Assembly: GCA_009379845.1 (NCBI GenBank)
Contig: WHSZ01000032.1
Coordinates: 1-62,723 of the forward strand
DNA from: Pseudonocardiaceae bacterium
GTDB lineage: Bacteria; Actinomycetota; Actinomycetes; Mycobacteriales; Pseudonocardiaceae
Reading direction: 5' to 3'
Length of the DNA stretch: 62,723 nt
Program-made: the position numbers and the translations under genes
Notes under the pieces: model-generated
Seen by the model: only the letters and a program-made list of their open reading frames with translations
Told to the model about the DNA's origin: nothing
Databases searched by the model: none
Part shown: positions 59,421 to 62,723 of the stretch, in pieces
Numbering within the stretch: position 1 is the first letter of the stretch
How the letters are laid out: each line of letters begins with the position of its first letter

Positions 59421-60644
59421 TCAGACGAGTGGCAGGGGCCAGCGATGCCAGTTGTCGTCGTTTCCGAACCACACGAACTGAGTGCTGTCATTCGCGACAA
59501 CGCCGAACTTGTCCGGGGTGGGCTGGTTGAGGTCGTCGAAAAGACTGCGGGTGGCTTCGACGGTGTCCCAGAGGCGGCGGGGCCCGGACTGGGTGATCTG
59601 GTATGTGCCGTCTAACTCGGGGCGAGCGAAGGCTTCGGCGTGTGAACCGTCGGCGGCGGTGACGATGACGGCCTTGCGCTCGTCGCGGATGTTCGGGTCG
59701 AACGCGGGTCCTAAGTGCAGGGAGCGAGTTCCGTGCAGTTGGAGCTGGAGCAGGAATCGGAAGCCCTCGTCATCGACGGGAATGCCGGTGGGATCGACGC
59801 GGGTCGTGGTGCGGCTGATGGTTCCCCGCTGGGGTGCGGACGCGTGTTCGTGGGGCCGGTGCGGGTCATCAGGTTCGGGTCGTAACCACATGAAGTGCCC
59901 GCCGATCGGCAGGATGGGGCCAATCACCTCGTCGTCAAGGCCGTCCTTGGCGAGCAGGCAGAGGGTGCCGCCCGCGAGATCGCCACGTAGGTTGGCCAGG
60001 ATCTTGCCTCCGGGCGCGAGTTGCTCGATCCAGGAGAGAGGGATTTCTGGCACCGCCGCTGTGGCGATGATCCGGTCATAGGGTCCGTGCTCGACAGCGC
60101 CGGTCGCGCCATCACCTGCAATCAGCGTGGGGTGGTAGCCGAGACTGGCGAGTCGCTGCTGAGCCTTCTCGACGAGGCCGGGGTCGAGGTCGATGGACAC
60201 CACGTTCGCCTCGCCAAGGCAGTGTGACAGCAAGGCTGCGTTGTAGCCGGTGCCGGTGCCGATTTCCAGCACTCGCTGCCCGTCATGGACGTCGAGGGCT
60301 TCCAGCATGCGGGCCATCAGGCTGGGCATGGTGGAGGAACTGGTGGGCACCCGCAATGGCTGCCCGCCAGGCAGTGTGTGTCCGGCTGCGTGCGGCTTGT
60401 CTTGTGTGACAAGGGAATCGTCGGAGTAGACCATCGAGAGCCACTCGTCGGCCTCGGCTGGATCGGCTCCGGAGATCTGGCGGTAGCCCTGCCCGGTGGT
60501 GAGGGTGACCTGAGGGGTGAACACATGACGGGGTGTGGCGGTAAACGCCTCGATCCATTCCTTGCTGCGCAGGTCTCCGGCGTCGACCAAGGTAGTAATC
60601 AGGGATGCCAGTCTCTGCTGCCAGCCGGTGTCGGTCTCGGTCAC
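59421..60644 (-). CDS. tgmC: RiPP-cluster O-methyltransferase (protein-isoaspartyl MT-like, FxLD-system type)
   Basis: 407 residues: an N-terminal PIMT-like domain (PSLMARMLEALDVHDGQRVLEIGTGTGYNAALLSH, SAM motif near 118-135) and a C-terminal extension with LQLQLHGTRSLHLGP. In aspartimide-forming graspetides this enzyme methylates an Asp of the macrocycle, which then cyclises. GTG start preceded by AAGGAGG and overlapping the ATP-grasp stop. Gene name by analogy to tgm clusters. Confidence 0.87.
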   Translation of the reverse strand: MTETDTGWQQRLASLITTLVDAGDLRSKEWIEAFTATPRHVFTPQVTLTTGQGYRQISGADPAEADEWLSMVYSDDSLVTQDKPHAAGHTLPGGQPLRVPTSSSTMPSLMARMLEALDVHDGQRVLEIGTGTGYNAALLSHCLGEANVVSIDLDPGLVEKAQQRLASLGYHPTLIAGDGATGAVEHGPYDRIIATAAVPEIPLSWIEQLAPGGKILANLRGDLAGGTLCLLAKDGLDDEVIGPILPIGGHFMWLRPEPDDPHRPHEHASAPQRGTISRTTTRVDPTGIPVDDEGFRFLLQLQLHGTRSLHLGPAFDPNIRDERKAVIVTAADGSHAEAFARPELDGTYQITQSGPRRLWDTVEATRSLFDDLNQPTPDKFGVVANDSTQFVWFGNDDNWHRWPLPLV

Positions 60645-61597
60645 GTCCCCTCCTTGGTGAGCAGGGTGGCAATGGCGGCGGCGATAGGCAAACCGGTTTC
60701 ATGCTCGATCCAGCCCCATTGAGCATTTGGTCCGCATTCGAGGAACCACCAGTTCCCGGTGTCGGCCGAGACGGAGAAGTCGAAACAGCCGAAGGGCAAC
60801 CCGAACCGCTTGAGGTATTCCGAGACGGCGGTGGCGATGGGCTCGGGTGTCTCGACCGGCTCATAGGACAGGGACGGATAGTCCGCTCGCCAATCCACAT
60901 AGGACGCTTCCGAGCCGGCATGGATCGCCACGGCGAAGCACTCACCGCCCACGGCAGTCAGGCGAATGTCGTGACTCTTGCGGACGAATGCCTGGAATTG
61001 GCAAGGGCTCAACGCGATCGAGTCGTCGTCAAACTCATCGGGCCGCACCAAAGTCGCATAGACCAGTTTGGCTTGGCCGTCCTCGTGCAGGAACGGTGCG
61101 GACAGCGGCTTGTAGACCACCTGGCCGACTTCGTCGGCGAACGCGCGGGCCTCAGAACCGATTGAGGTAATCAACGTGGGCGGGACACGGAACCCGACCT
61201 CAGCGGCCGTCTGTAACTGGGCGGCCTTGAGCTCGGAATCGGCGATGCGAGAGGGCCGGTTGACAAACGGAACCGGTAGGCATGACAGCAGCCCGCCCAG
61301 CCCTTGGCGGGCCTCGGCGGTGGCGAACCGCCGGTGCTGGGCAGGCAGGTGGGTGGGGAACCGGAAGCTGGATGGACGCCGATAGTAGACGGCCGTGATG
61401 TCGGAGAGCCGCAGATCGCGTTGCCCGTCGGACAGCGAGCCGCCCCAGGCAGGGTGTGGGCCGGTCGCTGTGAACGACAACGTCTCGGGGAAGTCGCCCA
61501 AATCCATCCGCACGTGATCACGGCCCCGGTCATCCAGCGCCTCGCATACCCGCGTCGCGGTGTCGTCGTCGGGCGCGGTAAGGACCAGCACCGTCAC
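60641..61597 (-). CDS. tgmB: ATP-grasp ribosomal peptide maturase (macrocyclase)
   Basis: 318-residue ATP-grasp ligase of the MvdD/TgmB class, which links Thr/Ser/Lys to Asp/Glu side chains of a precursor with ester or amide bonds. Visible: AVYYRRPSSFRFP early, FVNRPSRIADSELKAAQLQTAAEVGFRVPPTLI, VVYKPL (ATP lysine), DIRLTAVGGECFAVAI, LPFGCFDFSVSADTGNWWFLECGPNAQWGWIE (metal Asp/Glu/Asn). Starts at GTG one base after the precursor stop. Confidence 0.93.
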   Translation of the reverse strand: MTVLVLTAPDDDTATRVCEALDDRGRDHVRMDLGDFPETLSFTATGPHPAWGGSLSDGQRDLRLSDITAVYYRRPSSFRFPTHLPAQHRRFATAEARQGLGGLLSCLPVPFVNRPSRIADSELKAAQLQTAAEVGFRVPPTLITSIGSEARAFADEVGQVVYKPLSAPFLHEDGQAKLVYATLVRPDEFDDDSIALSPCQFQAFVRKSHDIRLTAVGGECFAVAIHAGSEASYVDWRADYPSLSYEPVETPEPIATAVSEYLKRFGLPFGCFDFSVSADTGNWWFLECGPNAQWGWIEHETGLPIAAAIATLLTKEGT

Positions 61598-61598
61598 C

Positions 61599-61859
61599 TC
61601 AGTCTTCCCTCTCCCGCTCCACGTCGTCCTGGACGGTCTCGGTCTTACCGTCCCGGCTGATCTGAGTGGCCTCCTTCACGGTGACCGTGTAGTACGTCTT
61701 CTTGTGCTTGTCACACGGAATTACCGGAGTCACCGCGAACCGCAGGCCGAACGGCACCGGCCCGTTCTGCGCGGCCCCAGCGCAGTCGGGGGGTCGTGTC
61801 CGATGGGCTTGCCAGGGCAGCTTGTCCAGCACGGCCATGACCGGATCGTTGACAGGCAT
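61599..61859 (-). CDS. tgmA: Putative ATP-grasp-modified RiPP precursor
   Basis: 86 residues. The leader contains the recognition motif PFGLRFA (36-42) typical of TgmA-like precursors; the core (about 51-86) is Thr/Lys- and Asp/Glu-rich (KTYYTVTVKEATQISRDGKT then ETVQDDVERERED). Thr55, Thr58, Thr60 and Thr65 could bond to the C-terminal acids; Asp70-Gly71 is a good aspartimide candidate. ATG 61859 follows GGAG. First gene of the tgmABC operon. Confidence 0.85.
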   Translation of the reverse strand: MPVNDPVMAVLDKLPWQAHRTRPPDCAGAAQNGPVPFGLRFAVTPVIPCDKHKKTYYTVTVKEATQISRDGKTETVQDDVERERED

Positions 61860-61878
61860 TCTCGACTCTCCGTTCGTG

Positions 61879-61900
61879 ATAATAGGCGTTCTGTGATCAC
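61879..61900 (-). promoter_or_regulatory. Promoter region of the RiPP operon
   Basis: TATTAT (61884-61879 on the minus strand) is a strong -10 candidate 20 bp before the precursor ATG. The palindrome GTGATCAC (61893-61900) lies just upstream, between -10 and -35, and may be an operator. No good -35 is seen. Confidence 0.4.
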
Positions 61901-61935
61901 CCTCGCGCATCCGAGCTGATGGCGGAAGGGGTGAT

Positions 61936-62038
61936 GAGGAGGAGCAGCTGATCCCGATTCTCGACGCGTCGAGCCGCTGAGCGCCAGTCGCGAGAATTCA
62001 AGGAACGGCTGTGTGCCCGGACTAGTGAGAAGTGGCGT
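61936..62038. repeat. 103-bp direct repeat, right copy
   Basis: Identical to 59295-59397 (offset 2641 bp). Here the duplicated hemerythrin 3' end is not attached to a gene. The sequence diverges at once on both sides, so the repeat marks exact junctions of the intervening RiPP segment. Confidence 0.97.
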
Positions 62039-62172
62039 ACCCCGCCGGTGACGGGGTCGCCTGTGGACACTCGAGTCTCGGCGGGCACCCGTTGCGGGGG
62101 TTCGTTTTCCGCTGTGTCGAAATGTGGGGTGACGGTTTTCCATCACCCATCTGTCGGGCGCTCGATGAGGAG

Positions 62173-62202
62173 TTCGAAAAGTGTCGGTCGGGTGGGTAGA
62201 AT
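62173..62202 (+). promoter_or_regulatory. Promoter of the DUF222 gene
   Basis: TTCGAA (62173-62178) and TAGAAT (62197-62202) spaced 18 bp place the start site at about 62209, next to the ATG at 62210, so the mRNA is probably leaderless. Confidence 0.5.
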
Positions 62203-62209
62203 CAAACAT

Positions 62210-62723
62210 ATGAACGCACCCGCAGACGCTCCGGTCGGTGGTGAGTTGTGGCAGCTCACTGGCGAGGAGTTGCGGGACGAACTGCAGGCGGCGGAGCGGG
62301 TGCTCAACCGCGCCTTCGGCCGGTCCCTGCAGGTGATCAGTGAATTCCTGGCGCGTGGGGACACGTGTGGCTACTCGAGCTTGCGGCGGTATCTGCATGA
62401 CGCGCTGAACGTCACCGACACGGACGCCCGCCATCGGATCACCTATGCCCAAGCTTTGATCGGGACCCGCGCCGTGACCGGCACGGTGATGCCGGCGCCG
62501 CTGGCGGAGACGGGGCGCGCGGTGGTGGAGGGGGTGGTGAGTCCGAAGCAGGTGGAGCAGATCCACAAAACCCTCACCGACCTGCCCGACGGGACCCCTT
62601 CGGAGGTTCGCGCCCAGGCGGAGCATGATCTGGTGGACGCCGCACAGAAGTTTGATCCGGTGCAGGTGGCGCGGGTGGGGCAGCGGATCCACGCGCACCT
62701 CGACCCGGACGGCCCCGAACCGC
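62210..62723 (+). CDS. DUF222 (13E12-type) HNH endonuclease, N-terminal part
   Basis: The first 171 codons of a gene cut by the window edge. ELWQLTGEELRDELQAAERVLNRAFGRSLQVISEF and GYSSLRRYLHDALNVTDTDARHRITYAQAL are the start of DUF222, which in complete proteins is followed by an HNH nuclease domain. These repeated actinobacterial genes are often near mobile DNA. The HNH part is not in view. Confidence 0.85.
   Translation, partial: MNAPADAPVGGELWQLTGEELRDELQAAERVLNRAFGRSLQVISEFLARGDTCGYSSLRRYLHDALNVTDTDARHRITYAQALIGTRAVTGTVMPAPLAETGRAVVEGVVSPKQVEQIHKTLTDLPDGTPSEVRAQAEHDLVDAAQKFDPVQVARVGQRIHAHLDPDGPEP

Overview
The window reads as chromosomal DNA of a high-GC, mycothiol- and F420-using actinomycete, most plausibly of the Pseudonocardiaceae (Amycolatopsis/Saccharopolyspora-like). 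The reasons are RbpA, the Lnt-Ppm pair, DUF3090 and SCO1664-family proteins, two F420/PPOX-type enzymes, a TIGR03086 DinB-like protein, an Rpf-like lytic transglycosylase, an XRE-DUF5753 regulator and a DUF222/HNH endonuclease. Species cannot be named from the sequence alone. I see no rRNA, tRNA, CRISPR array or complete insertion sequence.

Layout. 0.2-10.6 kb: LysR regulator divergent from an amino-acid dehydrogenase, an MFS exporter, an LD-carboxypeptidase/S9 peptidase pair, the DUF3090-SCO1664 pair, a stand-alone 5'-3' exonuclease and a beta-hydroxyacid dehydrogenase. 10.7-21.2 kb: PPOX protein, Xaa-Pro peptidase with an Lrp regulator, a SWIM/SNF2 pair, a DrrAB-type ABC exporter divergent from its TetR repressor, and a GDSL esterase. 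21.2-28.2 kb: a lysine-aminomutase (lysine 'fermentation') locus with kamA divergent from kdd, an amidohydrolase, kamD, kamE and kal; the cleavage enzyme Kce is not seen. 28.2-36.1 kb: cell-envelope and transcription core (RlmA-like methyltransferase, lnt, ppm1, rbpA, UMF1 transporter, Rpf-like transglycosylase, GDPD). 36.4 kb: a candidate dif (XerC/XerD) site followed by a truncated reductase. 37-39.6 kb: an ECF41 sigma factor with its CMD-family partner and a matching promoter. 39.6-45 kb: a second DrrAB exporter and a fusion of an Endonuclease Q-like protein with a UvrD helicase. 46.9-49.3 kb: a tyrosine recombinase divergent from a zinc-motif/coiled-coil protein, sharing an AT-rich intergenic region. 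49.3-52.5 kb: a methyltransferase and a BlaI/M56 pair whose promoters carry the same inverted repeat. 53.3-55.5 kb: an NfeD-SPFH-SPFH operon. 55.5-58.1 kb: small overlapping genes divergent from an XRE-DUF5753 regulator. 58.5-62.7 kb: an F420-nitroreductase/hemerythrin fusion gene, then a three-gene ATP-grasp RiPP (graspetide/imiditide) cluster bracketed by a perfect 103-bp direct repeat, then the start of a DUF222/HNH gene.

How they work together. The clearest multi-gene functions are lysine catabolism through beta-lysine and 3,5-diaminohexanoate, lipoprotein maturation and polyprenol-phosphate-mannose supply (Lnt/Ppm1), two drug-type ABC exporters, ECF41 autoregulation, and the RiPP cassette (precursor, ATP-grasp macrocyclase, isoaspartyl-methyltransferase homologue). 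The points most worth following up are the 103-bp repeats around the RiPP cassette, the dif-like site, the EndoQ-UvrD fusion, the recombinase/coiled-coil pair and the amidohydrolase sitting where the lysine locus would be expected to carry kce.
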